A DNA stretch of 64,000 bases from an uncultured Bacteroidota bacterium (GCA_913056185.1 CAJXLV010000002.1:62001-126000), one strand, 5' to 3'; positions 10,738 through 19,433 are shown, counted from the first letter of the stretch. The notes: generated from the letters alone by a model not told the origin. A program made the numbers and translations.

Positions 10738-11988
10738 TCACTCGTCCGCGCCGCAGGGCCACTCTGCCACCGCGGCCGGCGAGAGGGCGTGCCGGGTGGC
10801 GTCCAGGACCTGCGGCACGCGCTCGCCCCGGGCGGCACGAACCCACTCCCACACCGGCGCTCCGTCCGCCGTCACCTCCACCACACGCCCCGCCTGCGCC
10901 TCCCCCAAAAGCAGGTTGCCGTTTGGGAGAGACTGCCATGTGCCGCCCGCTTCCGTGTAGAATGGCCCCGAGCGTGCCGTCGGAAAGCGCACGCTCGTGG
11001 AGTCGGAGGGCAGGTGAAGGACGACGATCCGACTGCCCCCGAGCCGGGTGCCTCGCGCCGTGCCGTCGGGCCGGTTGTCGAACACGCCGATGCGGCCGTC
11101 GCCCAGAAAGTCGGGATCGTGCTGGCGCAGAAACGGAGCCTCGGCGTGCCACCGCACAGCCTCCGTGTCCGGATCTACGACGAGCACGAGGTGGAGGTCG
11201 CGCAGGGAGACCAGGAGGTCGCCCGCGTCGAAGCGCGGATACGCGTCGGCCATGGAAGCGGGGAGGGGCTCCACGTCATTGACGTGCAAGAGCTCGCCCC
11301 GGGGCTGTGGGCCGTGGGCCCGGAAGAGGGGCGCCGCCAGGCCGTTCTCGAAGAGCAGGGGAAGTAGATCGATTGTGCGCAGCACCTCTCCGGTTGCGGA
11401 CACACGGAGGAGCTGCTCCGGCATGGCCGCGTCGCCCAGCGGCCCTGTGGGCCGTCCGGGAATCTGGGCGGGGATCCAGAACGAGCCGTCATCGGCCCGA
11501 GTGACGGCGTGATGGGTGCGTTTGGGCAGGCGCCAGCGCACAGTGCCGCAGGGGCCCAGGCGGACAGTGCCCACGTATTCCAGATTCACAACGAGATCGC
11601 CGTCCGGGAGCAGATGCGTTCCGTGCACGTAGCTCCGCGCCGCGAAAAGATCCGCGTCCAGCGTCCACGTGTGCAGAACGGCCCCGTCCTGGTCGAGAAG
11701 GCGCACCTGCGGCTGCCAGCCGTCGGCGGGTTTCCAGAGCGAACTCACCAGCGTGACCCCCGGCTGCACGGCGTCGGGGCGCAGGGTGCGCGCGCCCTGC
11801 CGGTCGTACACCCGAGGGACGCGGTACGAGAACGGATTGTCAGTGAAGAGCGCCTCCGCCTGGCTCCACGCCCGCTGCGCGACCGAACTCGGCACCCAGC
11901 CCCACTGGTTTGCCGCCAGGCCGTATCCCATCGCCAGAACGGCCACGGACACTACGAATCCGGCCCTCGCGAGCGTGTGCACGGGCAT
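10738..11988 (-). CDS. Arylsulfotransferase (ASST)-like beta-propeller protein
   Basis: A 416-residue protein with an N-terminal membrane anchor (about residues 8-25). Its propeller-like body carries motifs of the arylsulfotransferase families: DQDGAVLHTW, HGTHLLPDGDLVVN, HHAVTRADDGSFW, HVNDVEPLP, FLRQHDPDFLGDGRIGVFDN and GGTWQSLPNGNLLL. Family members use a catalytic His in the propeller to move sulfate between phenolic compounds, but many homologues have no tested activity. The anchor suggests a periplasmic location facing away from the cytoplasm. No sulfur-metabolism gene is adjacent, so substrate and role are open. Confidence 0.75.
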   Translation of the reverse strand: MPVHTLARAGFVVSVAVLAMGYGLAANQWGWVPSSVAQRAWSQAEALFTDNPFSYRVPRVYDRQGARTLRPDAVQPGVTLVSSLWKPADGWQPQVRLLDQDGAVLHTWTLDADLFAARSYVHGTHLLPDGDLVVNLEYVGTVRLGPCGTVRWRLPKRTHHAVTRADDGSFWIPAQIPGRPTGPLGDAAMPEQLLRVSATGEVLRTIDLLPLLFENGLAAPLFRAHGPQPRGELLHVNDVEPLPASMADAYPRFDAGDLLVSLRDLHLVLVVDPDTEAVRWHAEAPFLRQHDPDFLGDGRIGVFDNRPDGTARGTRLGGSRIVVLHLPSDSTSVRFPTARSGPFYTEAGGTWQSLPNGNLLLGEAQAGRVVEVTADGAPVWEWVRAARGERVPQVLDATRHALSPAAVAEWPCGADE

Positions 11989-12092
11989 TGGAAGAAGCGA
12001 TGAGGCAGAGGTCGGGGATATAGCAGGGCGAGCAAAACATCGTTCCCACTGGGACGCATCGTGGAGAGGGCGTCGTTAAGGAAGGCGGTGGG

Positions 12093-12536
12093 CTACGCTG
12101 CGTCGGCCGGTTCCGCTTCCGCCGGGGGCGCAGGGTCGAATGCCGCCTTGATCCAGTCGGCCAGCTCATCGCGCACTCGCCGGAAGGCAGCCCGCTTTTC
12201 CGCGTCGGAGCCCGTTACGGCCGAGGGGTCGTCGAAGCCGCGGTGCAGGTTCTTCTTGCGGGCAGAGACGAAGGGGCAGGCCTCCGCCGCGTCGTCGCAC
12301 ACGGTGGCCACAATGTCGAGGCGCGCGCCGGTGTGCGCCAGCAGGGCGTCCGCCGTATGGTCCGAGATGTCGATGCCAATCTCGTCCATCACCGCCACGG
12401 CAAGCGGGTGCACACTGCCGGGGCGGGTGCCGGCACTGCGCACCTCATAGCGGTCGCCGTAGCGGTCGCGCAGGAGCCCCTCGGCCATCTGCGACCGGGA
12501 GGAATTGTGGGTACAGACGAAGAGAACGGTGTCCAT
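12093..12536 (-). CDS. arsC: Thioredoxin-type arsenate reductase ArsC
   Basis: A 147-residue protein of the low-molecular-weight phosphatase fold. The N terminus MDTVLFVCTHNSSRSQMAEG holds the C-X5-R phosphate/arsenate loop, and two further cysteines lie in VATVCDDAAEACPF, at the positions used for the thioredoxin-linked disulfide relay of S. aureus-type ArsC. It reduces arsenate to arsenite for export. The ATG at 12536 is preferred over 12743 because it puts the catalytic loop at the N terminus. It is the last gene of the arsR-acr3-arsC set, 74 bp downstream of acr3. Confidence 0.93.
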   Translation of the reverse strand: MDTVLFVCTHNSSRSQMAEGLLRDRYGDRYEVRSAGTRPGSVHPLAVAVMDEIGIDISDHTADALLAHTGARLDIVATVCDDAAEACPFVSARKKNLHRGFDDPSAVTGSDAEKRAAFRRVRDELADWIKAAFDPAPPAEAEPADAA

Positions 12537-12610
12537 AAGGCGTTGGGATGTTGGCAGGGTGAACGTTGAACAGTCTCTTGTGTGCACACGCTCCGGAACA
12601 CCCCACCGGG

Positions 12611-13837
12611 CTACGGAGCATCGAGCCCGTCCACGGCGGTGTCGCGGAGGGCCGGGCGGTCGCTGCGATCGGTCTGCCGGTCCTGCTGTCCATCCCGGGA
12701 GTGCCCATTCTGAACGCTCGGGCGACGCACAGTCGTGGGGCACACGTCGCCCACGTTGTCGAAGGAAGCCGGGCCCACCGCCGCGCCGAAGTAGCGGCGC
12801 TGTGCCCAGAGGGCCACGTGCACCAGCCCCACGAGGACAGGCACCTCCACGAGCGGGCCGATGACGGCGGCAAACGCCTGCCCGGAGCCAATGCCGAAGA
12901 CGGCCACGGCCACCGCAATGGCGAGCTCAAAGTTGTTGGAGGCAGCCGTGAAGGAGAGGGTCGTTGTTTTCGCATAGTCGGCGCCGACCGCTTTGCCCAT
13001 CCAGAACGTGACGGCAAACATGGCGAGGAAGTACAGCGCGAGCGGCACCGCGATGCGCAGCACGTCGAGCGGCAGGGCCACAATGCGGTCCCCCTGCAGG
13101 CTAAACATGGCCACGATCGTCGCGAGGAGGGCGATCAGCGTGAGGGGGCTCACCGCCGGGATGAACGTGTCTTCGTACCAGTCGCGCCCTTTCCACCGCG
13201 TGCCAGCGAAGCGGGAGGCCATGCCCGCGACGAACGGAATGCCGAGATAAACCGCCACGCTCTCCGCTACGGTCCCGAACGCAATGTCCACCACGCTTCC
13301 CTCCAGCCCCAGCAGCGGCGGCAAGACCGTGATGAAGACCCAGGCGTAGACCGGGTAGGTGAGGATTTGAAAGACGCTGTTGAAGGCGACGAGGCCGGCG
13401 GCGTACTCGTTGTCCCCCTCCGCCAGCTCGTTCCACACGATCACCATCGCGATGCAGCGGGCCAATCCAATCAGGATCAGGCCCGTCATGTACTCGGGAT
13501 GGCCCCGCAGGAACAGCACCGCCAGCCCGAACATGAGCACGGGCCCGATCACCCAGTTTTGCAGGAGGGAGAGGCCGAGGATTTTTCCGTTGCGGAAGAC
13601 CTCCCCGAGCTCCTCGTAGCGCACCTTCGCCAGCGGCGGGTACATCATGAGGATGAGGCCAATGGCGATGGGCACGTTGGTGGTGCCCACCGACACCCGG
13701 TCCCAGAACGCATCGATACCGGGGACGAGCGCCCCCAGCCCCACGCCCGCGATCATCGCGAGCAGAATCCAGAGCGTGAGGTAGCGGTCGAGCGTCGACA
13801 TCTGGTCGGTCGGCGCACGGTCAGTGGTTGGAGCCAT
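12611..13837 (-). CDS. acr3: ACR3 family arsenite efflux permease
   Basis: A 408-residue membrane protein with about ten hydrophobic segments and the ACR3 hallmarks: [19 protein letters not shown], the essential Cys in [18 protein letters not shown], and [20 protein letters not shown]. It exports arsenite across the inner membrane. A hydrophilic Asp/Arg-rich tail of about 45 residues follows the last segment. It lies between arsR (57 bp upstream) and arsC, which reduces arsenate to its substrate. Confidence 0.94.
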   Translation of the reverse strand: MAPTTDRAPTDQMSTLDRYLTLWILLAMIAGVGLGALVPGIDAFWDRVSVGTTNVPIAIGLILMMYPPLAKVRYEELGEVFRNGKILGLSLLQNWVIGPVLMFGLAVLFLRGHPEYMTGLILIGLARCIAMVIVWNELAEGDNEYAAGLVAFNSVFQILTYPVYAWVFITVLPPLLGLEGSVVDIAFGTVAESVAVYLGIPFVAGMASRFAGTRWKGRDWYEDTFIPAVSPLTLIALLATIVAMFSLQGDRIVALPLDVLRIAVPLALYFLAMFAVTFWMGKAVGADYAKTTTLSFTAASNNFELAIAVAVAVFGIGSGQAFAAVIGPLVEVPVLVGLVHVALWAQRRYFGAAVGPASFDNVGDVCPTTVRRPSVQNGHSRDGQQDRQTDRSDRPALRDTAVDGLDAP

Positions 13838-13894
13838 CGGGCGAGAAGAGCGAGAGTTTTGTGGCGATGCCAGTGAAACGAGCGGGCGGTGGGC

Positions 13895-14227
13895 TCAGCA
13901 GCAGTCCGCGGCGGTCGGGGAGAGGTCGTCGAAGAACGCCCCGAGATCGTCCTCAAGCGCCGCCACCGCTGCGGGATCGAGGCAGTAGCAGGTTCGGGGG
14001 CCGTCGACGCTCCCTTGAACCAGCCCCGCCTCTTTTAGCGCCTTCAGGTGCTGGGAGACCGTGGACTGGGCCAACGGCAAATCGGCCACGATCTCCCCAC
14101 AGATGCACTCGTCGCGCTCCGCCAGAATCTCGATGATCGACAGGCGGGCCGGGTGGGCCAGGGCCTTTAGGCGGCGGGCCAGCTGTGTGGAATCGGTCTC
14201 GAACGCGGAGTCGGCGGCAGCAGGCAT
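13895..14227 (-). CDS. arsR: ArsR family arsenical-responsive repressor
   Basis: A 110-residue winged-helix protein. LARRLKALAHPARLSIIEIL is followed by ECICGEIV and the recognition helix region PLAQSTVSQHLKALKEAGLV. Cysteines in ECICGE, CYC and the C-terminal DCC could bind As(III). The ATG at 14227 (MPAAADS) is preferred over 14251, because a perfect inverted repeat that looks like the operator covers 14241-14267, including the upstream ATG. It heads the arsR-acr3-arsC operon and probably represses it until arsenite binds. Confidence 0.9.
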   Translation of the reverse strand: MPAAADSAFETDSTQLARRLKALAHPARLSIIEILAERDECICGEIVADLPLAQSTVSQHLKALKEAGLVQGSVDGPRTCYCLDPAAVAALEDDLGAFFDDLSPTAADCC

Positions 14228-14240
14228 GGCGGGCAGGCAT

Positions 14241-14267
14241 TTATCGTACATCGCAATTGAACGATAA
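14241..14267 (-). promoter_or_regulatory. Putative ArsR operator
   Basis: A perfect 7-bp inverted repeat, ttatcgt-N13-acgataa, lies just upstream of arsR. Its position and spacing fit an ArsR-type dimeric operator controlling arsR-acr3-arsC. This is inferred from position and symmetry only. Confidence 0.6.
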
Positions 14268-14393
14268 GACTATCGAGCGAGAGATGCAAGGGGGGCTTCA
14301 CAGTGGTTCCGCCTCCAGCCCTCCAGGGGCGGCCCGTATGCCTCCCGAGGTTCGCGGAGAGCGCCCCGGGGGCCTCTCCTTGCAAAAGAGCCC

Positions 14394-14419
14394 CGTCCCC
14401 GAACCCTCGGCCGGGGACG
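14394..14419. other. Stem-loop upstream of rsmE
   Basis: The 8-bp arms cgtccccg and cggggacg flank a 10-nt loop. No U-run follows on either strand, so it is not a clear terminator. It sits 50 bp before the rsmE start and could act in its leader. Confidence 0.4.
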
Positions 14420-14468
14420 TTCATTGATTGTGCAGCGTGCAAGCTTCCGTGCCCAGCGTCGTTTCCGC

Positions 14469-15221
14469 ATGACCACCAACTTCTACGCCCCGCCGTCCGC
14501 CCTCCGAGGGCAGCGCGTGGTGTTGCCCGCCGAGGAAGCGCGGCACGTGCGCACCGTGCTTCGGGGAGAGGAGGGCGACGAAATTACGGTGGTGGACGGG
14601 AGGGGCGGTTGGTACCGCGTGGAGATCACCCATCTGACGCCCGAGCAGGGGGTGGGGACGATCGTCGAGCAGCGAAAAGACGTGGGGGAGCCTGCTGTGG
14701 ACGTGACTGTTGGGCTCGGCGTGCTGACGAAGCGGTCCCGCTTCGAGACGTTCGTGGAGAAGGCCGTGGAGTTGGGCGTGCGGCGCATCGTCCCGCTGCG
14801 AACGGAGCGAACCGAGCGCGACTCGATCCGGGAGGAGCGGCTGCGCAAGGTAATGGTGGCGGCGATGAAGCAGTGCCGCCGCAGCCGGCTGCCGGGCCTC
14901 GCGCCGCCGCAGTCGCCCGCAGCGCTGGTGGAGGCGGCGGAGACAGAAAGGACACTCGTCTGCCACGCCGACGGGGAGGCAGTCCCGATCTGGCAGGCCG
15001 TAACGGAGACGCGGTGGGCGGCGTCGGCGCTGGTGCTTGTGGGCCCGGAGGGGGGCTTTGCGCCCGCGGAAGTTTCGTCGATTGTGGGGGCGGGGGGCAC
15101 GCCCGTGTCGCTGGGGGCGCGTCGGCTGCGGGCAGAGACGGCAGGGCTCGCGGCGCTGCACGCGGTGGTGGGGGCGCACGGAGCCGCCGAGCCTGGGGGG
15201 CAGAACAGGCAGTCCGGGTGA
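14469..15221 (+). CDS. rsmE: 16S rRNA m3U1498 methyltransferase RsmE
   Basis: A 250-residue SPOUT-class methyltransferase. An N-terminal PUA-like domain (MTTNFYAPP...EARHVRTVLRGEEGDEI) is followed by the trefoil-knot part, with KRSRFETFVEKAVELGVRRI, LVGPEGGFAPAEVSSI and LGARRLRAETAGLAAL. These are the SAM-binding motifs of the family. It methylates U1498 of 16S rRNA on assembled 30S subunits. The start at 14469 gives the family N terminus. Confidence 0.95.
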   Translation: MTTNFYAPPSALRGQRVVLPAEEARHVRTVLRGEEGDEITVVDGRGGWYRVEITHLTPEQGVGTIVEQRKDVGEPAVDVTVGLGVLTKRSRFETFVEKAVELGVRRIVPLRTERTERDSIREERLRKVMVAAMKQCRRSRLPGLAPPQSPAALVEAAETERTLVCHADGEAVPIWQAVTETRWAASALVLVGPEGGFAPAEVSSIVGAGGTPVSLGARRLRAETAGLAALHAVVGAHGAAEPGGQNRQSG

Positions 15222-15426
15222 AAAACAGTCCGGCGGGGAGCACCGCCCTCCGTGCCTCGTAGCCTGCAGGTGTCATCTGCGACTGGGAAAGCGCGAGGCA
15301 AGAGTGTGTGGCAGTCGTTGTTGCAAGTCACGGCTCCGAATTCCGCTTCCCGAGAGCCCGCACTGCAGAAACGAATGCTTGAACCCGCACCGCATCACCG
15401 CTGGACCGTCACGCCCCCGATTGCCC

Positions 15427-15984
15427 ATGGCCGACCTCACCGAAACGTCCCTTTCGTCCGAGCAGCTCGTCGACGGGGTGCTGTTGAAAGCCTTTCGGGA
15501 CGAGGTGCGCCTGCCCGACGACGCGACATCCGTCCGTGAGTGGATCGATCACCCGGGGGCATCGGCCATTGTGCCGCTGTTCGAGGATGGACGGACACTG
15601 CTCGTGCGGCAGTTCCGCTACCCGCCGCGGCGCACCTTTTTGGAGGTGCCGGCCGGCAAGATCGACGTGGCCGGTGAGGATCCGGAAGAGGTCGCGGCGC
15701 GGGAGCTGGAGGAGGAGACGGGCTGGCGGGCGGGGCGGTTTGCACATGTGGGCGCCGCGTATCCCTGCATCGGCTACAGCAACGAGCAGATTCACGTATT
15801 CACGGCCCATGATCTGGAGCGCGGCACGCAGGCACTGGCCGACGGCGAATTTGTGGAGGTGGTGGAGCTGCCATTCACGGAGGCCTTGGCCCGGGCCCGG
15901 CAGGGCGACCTAAAAGACATGAAGACGGTGACGGCCCTGGTGTATGCCGCAGCCCACCTGAACGAAACCTCTTCCCCGGTGTAG
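15427..15984 (+). CDS. nudF: NUDIX hydrolase, probable ADP-ribose pyrophosphatase
   Basis: A 185-residue protein with a complete NUDIX box (GEDPEEVAARELEEETGW) after the strand LEVPAGKID, and the order VRQFRYPP...TFLEVPAGKID typical of ADP-ribose/ADP-sugar pyrophosphatases of the NudF type. It hydrolyses ADP-ribose to AMP and ribose 5-phosphate in the cytoplasm. The exact substrate is inferred from family resemblance. It is followed by secG on the same strand, with a perfect 18-bp palindrome between them. Confidence 0.87.
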   Translation: MADLTETSLSSEQLVDGVLLKAFRDEVRLPDDATSVREWIDHPGASAIVPLFEDGRTLLVRQFRYPPRRTFLEVPAGKIDVAGEDPEEVAARELEEETGWRAGRFAHVGAAYPCIGYSNEQIHVFTAHDLERGTQALADGEFVEVVELPFTEALARARQGDLKDMKTVTALVYAAAHLNETSSPV

Positions 15985-16009
15985 TCTTTTAGGCTACGGT
16001 GTAGTCACG

Positions 16010-16027
16010 CCGCAGGCCGGCCTGCGG
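16010..16027. other. Perfect 18-bp palindrome between the NUDIX gene and secG
   Basis: ccgcaggccggcctgcgg is self-complementary with no loop. It lies 25 bp after the NUDIX stop and 42 bp before secG. A hairpin at an operon joint or a protein-binding site are both possible; no U-run follows. Confidence 0.6.
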
Positions 16028-16069
16028 TGGCCCCTGACCCATTCCTCCAGAAAATATTCGACGGTAGTT

Positions 16070-16462
16070 ATGTTTTCGTTCATGGTCGTCGTCATTGCAC
16101 TGCTCGCGGCTGTTATGATCCTGGTGATCCTCATGCAAAGCGGGCAGGGACAGGGGCTGTCCGGCATCGCCTCCGGCGGGGCCACGCGGCAGGTTCTCGG
16201 CACCCGTCAGGCGCCCGACACGCTGGAAAAAGCGACCTGGACCCTCGCGGCCATCTTCATCTCTGCCTGCGTCGTAACCAACTTCTTTATTGACCGAGGG
16301 GAGCAAGAGAGCGTGATTCAGCAGCGGGCCCAAAACAACCCCACTCAGCAGCAGACGCCGCCGAGCGGCGGCCCTGGGAATGAGGCCGCGCCGCTGCCCG
16401 GGCAGGGAGGACAAGGCGGTGGAAACGGCGGGGCCGTGCCCCAGGATGGCGGCAGCAACTGA
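16070..16462 (+). CDS. secG: Protein translocase subunit SecG
   Basis: A 130-residue protein with two membrane segments (about residues 2-22 and 55-73) joined by the conserved loop LMQSGQGQGLSGIASGGA, the SecG family signature. A long Gln/Gly/Pro-rich hydrophilic tail follows, common in Bacteroidota SecG. It joins SecY and SecE in the inner membrane and aids SecA-driven export. Confidence 0.93.
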   Translation: MFSFMVVVIALLAAVMILVILMQSGQGQGLSGIASGGATRQVLGTRQAPDTLEKATWTLAAIFISACVVTNFFIDRGEQESVIQQRAQNNPTQQQTPPSGGPGNEAAPLPGQGGQGGGNGGAVPQDGGSN

Positions 16463-16586
16463 GCGGAGAGCCCCGAGGCGACTGCATACTGGGGCAGACT
16501 TGATTGGGAAGGGCGTGTGGGCCGTGGCCGCCACTCAGCGGGCCGGAATGCGACCAGGACATGTTCATGAAATCCACCAGGGCACG

Positions 16587-16622
16587 CAAAAAGCGGCAGC
16601 CTCCCGTCCAGAGACTGCCGCT
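16587..16622 (-). terminator. Rho-independent terminator of rnpB
   Basis: An 8-bp stem (agcggcag / ctgccgct, 16592-16622) with an extra inner ctc/gag pairing is followed on the minus strand by five U residues (A run at 16588-16592). It lies directly after the 3' end of RNase P RNA. Confidence 0.88.
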
Positions 16623-16633
16623 CACATAGGGGC

Positions 16634-17063
16634 GACGTGTGAAGCTATAAGCCGAATCTGGTCTGCTCGCGCCCGGTGCCGCACCGGAGAAGCGAGGAGG
16701 TCATCATCTATCTGGGACACTCGTTGCCGAGCGCCTCAAGCGGCCTACCTGCACCGAAAATTGGCGGGCCGCCTCTCCCCGACGCAGCGTCGGGACCGGT
16801 GCTACTTGGCCTTGCACCCCGTGGGGTTTGCCTGGCCGCCCCGGTCGCCCGGAGCGCCGGTGCGCTCTTGCCGCACCCTTTCACCCCTGGCCCCGGATCC
16901 CTCCGGGGTGGGACTGCTCTCTGTTGCACGTGCCGTCGTTCCAGCTATTGCCGGAGCGCCTTCCGGTTAGGAAGCACGGTGCCCTGTGGTGTTCGGACTT
17001 TCCTCACCGCTGCCCGGCCCTGAAGGCCCGGTCGCAACGGAGCGATGACCCGCCCCACACGTC
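16634..17063 (-). ncRNA. rnpB: RNase P RNA, bacterial type A
   Basis: On the minus strand the conserved 5' core GAGGAAAGTCCG is the complement of 16994-17005, and the 3' signature CAGATTCGGCTTATAG is the complement of 16643-16658. The ends pair perfectly as helix P1: gacgtgtg (complement of 17056-17063) with cacacgtc (complement of 16634-16641). The length of about 430 nt, the P3-like hairpin next to P1 and the internal elements (for example GGGTGAAAGGGTGCGG) fit a type A RNA. It is the catalytic RNA that matures tRNA 5' ends. Confidence 0.95.
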
Positions 17064-17097
17064 TCTTTTCCATACCGCACAGGTGCGGGAAAGATCC

Positions 17098-17122
17098 GGT
17101 CGTTGCACGGCCCACAACGACC
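17098..17122. other. 8-bp inverted repeat upstream of rnpB
   Basis: ggtcgttg-N9-caacgacc is perfect in both arms. It lies about 35 bp upstream of the predicted rnpB 5' end and just past the terminator of the preceding minus-strand gene. It could be an operator for rnpB or a second termination hairpin; there is no U-run. Confidence 0.5.
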
Positions 17123-17130
17123 TCTAATCG

Positions 17131-17164
17131 AAAAAGCGCAGCGGCCTCGGGGGCGACTGCGCTT
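17131..17164 (-). terminator. Terminator of the coiled-coil zinc-ribbon-like gene
   Basis: A 7-bp stem (agcgcag / ctgcgct, 17135-17163) is followed on the minus strand by a U-run (A run at 17131-17135). It begins immediately after the stop codon at 17165. Confidence 0.85.
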
Positions 17165-17941
17165 CTATAGGTCGATCCTCTCTTTCATCTCGTCGACCGT
17201 TTCGTTGTACAGCTCCTGGTCGACGATGATGCGACCGGTGTGCTCACAGGGGACAACTCGTTTTCGCTTTCGGATTTCGACCTGTCGCTGGGGCGGCACG
17301 GCAAATCCGGCGGCGGCACCTCGCTTCAAGGGCACCACGGCGCGGCCGTCGCGGAGGCGGTCACGGAGCTTGGAATAGGCCTTGAGGTACCGGCTGTCGA
17401 CCTTTTCGGCGGCTTCGTCCCGGAGCTCTTCCAGGGTCGTCTCCTCCTGCTCCGTGTCCTCCACCACCTCTTCAAGGTCGTCTCGTTTCTCGTCGAGCAC
17501 GTCCTCCAGGTCCGCCAGGCGCTCCTCTGTCTCCTCGATGGCCGCCTTGTCCGACGCAATGGTGTCCTCGGCCTCCTCAATGGTATCCTCGGCCTCGGAA
17601 ATGCGCTCCTCCTGGCTCTCAATTTCCTTCGTAAGCGCGTCGAACTCTCGGTTGTTGCGGACTTCGAGCTGCTGCTCTTCGTACTTCTCGATGAGGCCTT
17701 CCGCTTCTTTGATGTCAAGCTCGGCCTGCCGCTTGGCCACCTTTTGCTCCTGTACCTCCTCCTCGTAATTGTCGAGGCGGGTCTCCAGGCCAGCCTTCTC
17801 ATCCTCCAGGTCGCGAATTTCGGCGGGGAGGTCGCCGCGAAGCTTTTGAATCTGGTCGATCCGGTTGTCAATGTGTTGCAACCGAACCAGGGCGCGGAGT
17901 TGATCCACCACGTCCGTCTTTTTCTTCTGGGCAGTCGGCAT
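17165..17941 (-). CDS. Coiled-coil protein of the C4 zinc-ribbon (CT398-like) family, ribbon cysteines lost
   Basis: A 258-residue, highly charged protein. Residues about 10-185 form a long coiled coil rich in Glu and Lys (for example EDTIEEAEDTIASDKAAIEE). The C-terminal 60 residues match the small zinc ribbon found at this position in the CT398/YbgI-like family. However, the usual first Cys pair is replaced by AAAGFAVPP and the second is reduced to one Cys (VVPCEHTGRIIVD). The fold may persist without zinc. Homologues often lie next to Nif3-family genes, as here, where the Nif3 homologue is upstream on the same strand. Function unknown. Confidence 0.8.
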   Translation of the reverse strand: MPTAQKKKTDVVDQLRALVRLQHIDNRIDQIQKLRGDLPAEIRDLEDEKAGLETRLDNYEEEVQEQKVAKRQAELDIKEAEGLIEKYEEQQLEVRNNREFDALTKEIESQEERISEAEDTIEEAEDTIASDKAAIEETEERLADLEDVLDEKRDDLEEVVEDTEQEETTLEELRDEAAEKVDSRYLKAYSKLRDRLRDGRAVVPLKRGAAAGFAVPPQRQVEIRKRKRVVPCEHTGRIIVDQELYNETVDEMKERIDL

Positions 17942-18275
17942 GGACTATTTGATTTTGGTCATACGAGCGCGGGCAAGCAACATCCAAAAGATACCTCTGC
18001 GTCCGCTGGAGGTTCGTGTTTGCGTGAGAGACTTCTTCCATTTCGTGCAAAAACACCAAGCCAGGATGCCAAGCTGTTCCGAAGGGGGCCGTAGAGGGGC
18101 CGCCTCAGTTGCGACAAAGCAAGTTGGGGCAAAGTCATCACGCCTCCACGCAACACGCATCATGCACTACGGCCACGAGGTTGGGCAGAGCGCGGGCAGG
18201 GCTTGTAGAGCCCCGTACTGTAGTCGGGGGGGGCAAGTCCGGGACGATGCGCAAGTCCGAAACAGGATGTACACC
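17942..18275. other. Intergenic region without a recognisable gene
   Basis: Between the Nif3-like gene and the coiled-coil gene, both on the minus strand, I see no convincing coding frame or tRNA. Overlapping small inverted repeats (gggct/agccc at 18199-18213 and ccccg/cgggg at 18211-18229) lie near the middle and could form alternative stems on either strand. Confidence 0.5.
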
Positions 18276-19433
18276 TCAGGAAGAATCGCGCCCCGCATCC
18301 TCCGCGGGCACGAACGTGCGCATGGGGCTGGTCGTGGTGGCGGTGCGGTGCCACTCCACCCCTTCGAAGCGGGCCTGCAGCCAATCCTGGAGTAGCTTTT
18401 CGGTAAGGGCTTCGGTTTCGTAATGGCCGGGGTCGATGAGGGCCATCTGGGGCGTACCGTCCGGGGCCAGCACATCGAAGAACTGGTGATAGGTGAGGTC
18501 CGCCGTTACGTACGCATCGGCCCCAGCGCGGCGGGCCGTGCCGATGAAGTCGCTGCCCGCCCCGCCGCAGACAGCCACCCGTTCGACCAGCGCGTCGGGA
18601 TCGCCGGCGTAGCGCAGGCTGTCGGCGTTGAGGCGGGAGGCCACGCGCTCGAGGAACGCCGAGAGCGGCATCGGTTCGTGGAGGCGCCCCAAAGCCCCCA
18701 ATCCCGCCCGCGAGTTTTTTTGCTTGACGGGGTAAAGGTCATAGGCCACCTCTTCGTACGGATGCGCGTTTTGCAGGGCCGCCAGGATCTCGCCGCGGGC
18801 CCAGCGGGCGACCTCCACCTCCAGCTTGCGTTCCTGCGCCGATTCCACCTCGCCCCCAGCCGTGCCGATGTGCGGGTCGGTGCCGGTGCCCGGTTGGAAG
18901 AAGCCCGTGCCCTGGGTAGCAAACGCGCAGGCCTCGTAGTCGCCAATCTGTCCTGCGCCTGCCTCGGCAAGGGCCTGCCGCACGTCCTCGAACGCATCGT
19001 CCGGCACAAACACAGCGAGCTTGTAGAGGGTGTCTTCAAAGCCGTCGAGAAAGCCGACGTCGGTCAGCCCCAGCCGGTCGGCGAGGGCAAAAGAGACGCC
19101 GTCCGGGGCCGCGTCGAGGTTGGTGTGGATGCTATAGAGGCCGATGCCGGCTTCCGCAAAGCGCAGGGCCAAGTTCGAGACATACCCGTCGGCGGTGACG
19201 CTGTTGAGGGGCCGGAAGAGGAGGGGGTGGTGCGTGATCACAAGTGCCGCCTCACGGCGCTGCGCTTCGTGCAGCACCTCGGGGGTGGCGTCGAGGGCGA
19301 TGAGGGCGCGGGAGACCGAGCGGTCGGCGTCGCCGACCTGCAGGCCGACGTTGTCGTAATCTTGGGCGGAGCCGGGAGGCGCCCAGGCGTTCAGGGCGTC
19401 CGCGATATCGGCGATGGAGGGAGCGGGGGGCAT
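18276..19433 (-). CDS. Nif3-like dinuclear metal centre protein
   Basis: A 385-residue protein with the Nif3 layout. The N-terminal half contains DYDNVGLQVGD and the metal-binding ITHHPLLFRPL. An inserted PII/CutA-like domain lies in the middle (about residues 125-235, with YKLAVFVPDD and NAHPYEEVAYDLYPV). The C-terminal half includes VAVCGGAGSDFI and a final metal site around DPGHYETEAL. The length matches the inserted-domain (YqfO-like) subgroup. Members form hexamers with a two-metal centre; the physiological role is unsettled, though the family is annotated as GTP cyclohydrolase I type 2-like. The ATG at 19460 would add nine residues. Confidence 0.92.
   Translation of the reverse strand: MPPAPSIADIADALNAWAPPGSAQDYDNVGLQVGDADRSVSRALIALDATPEVLHEAQRREAALVITHHPLLFRPLNSVTADGYVSNLALRFAEAGIGLYSIHTNLDAAPDGVSFALADRLGLTDVGFLDGFEDTLYKLAVFVPDDAFEDVRQALAEAGAGQIGDYEACAFATQGTGFFQPGTGTDPHIGTAGGEVESAQERKLEVEVARWARGEILAALQNAHPYEEVAYDLYPVKQKNSRAGLGALGRLHEPMPLSAFLERVASRLNADSLRYAGDPDALVERVAVCGGAGSDFIGTARRAGADAYVTADLTYHQFFDVLAPDGTPQMALIDPGHYETEALTEKLLQDWLQARFEGVEWHRTATTTSPMRTFVPAEDAGRDSS

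Noticed and set aside
8852..11152. 766-codon minus-strand frame opposite the BamA/TamA-like gene
   Set aside because: It is antisense to a gene with signal peptide, POTRA and barrel motifs and has no family features.
18181..18260. tRNA gene
   Set aside because: The GC-rich stems in this stretch do not form a cloverleaf and no T-loop sequence (TTCRA) is found on either strand.
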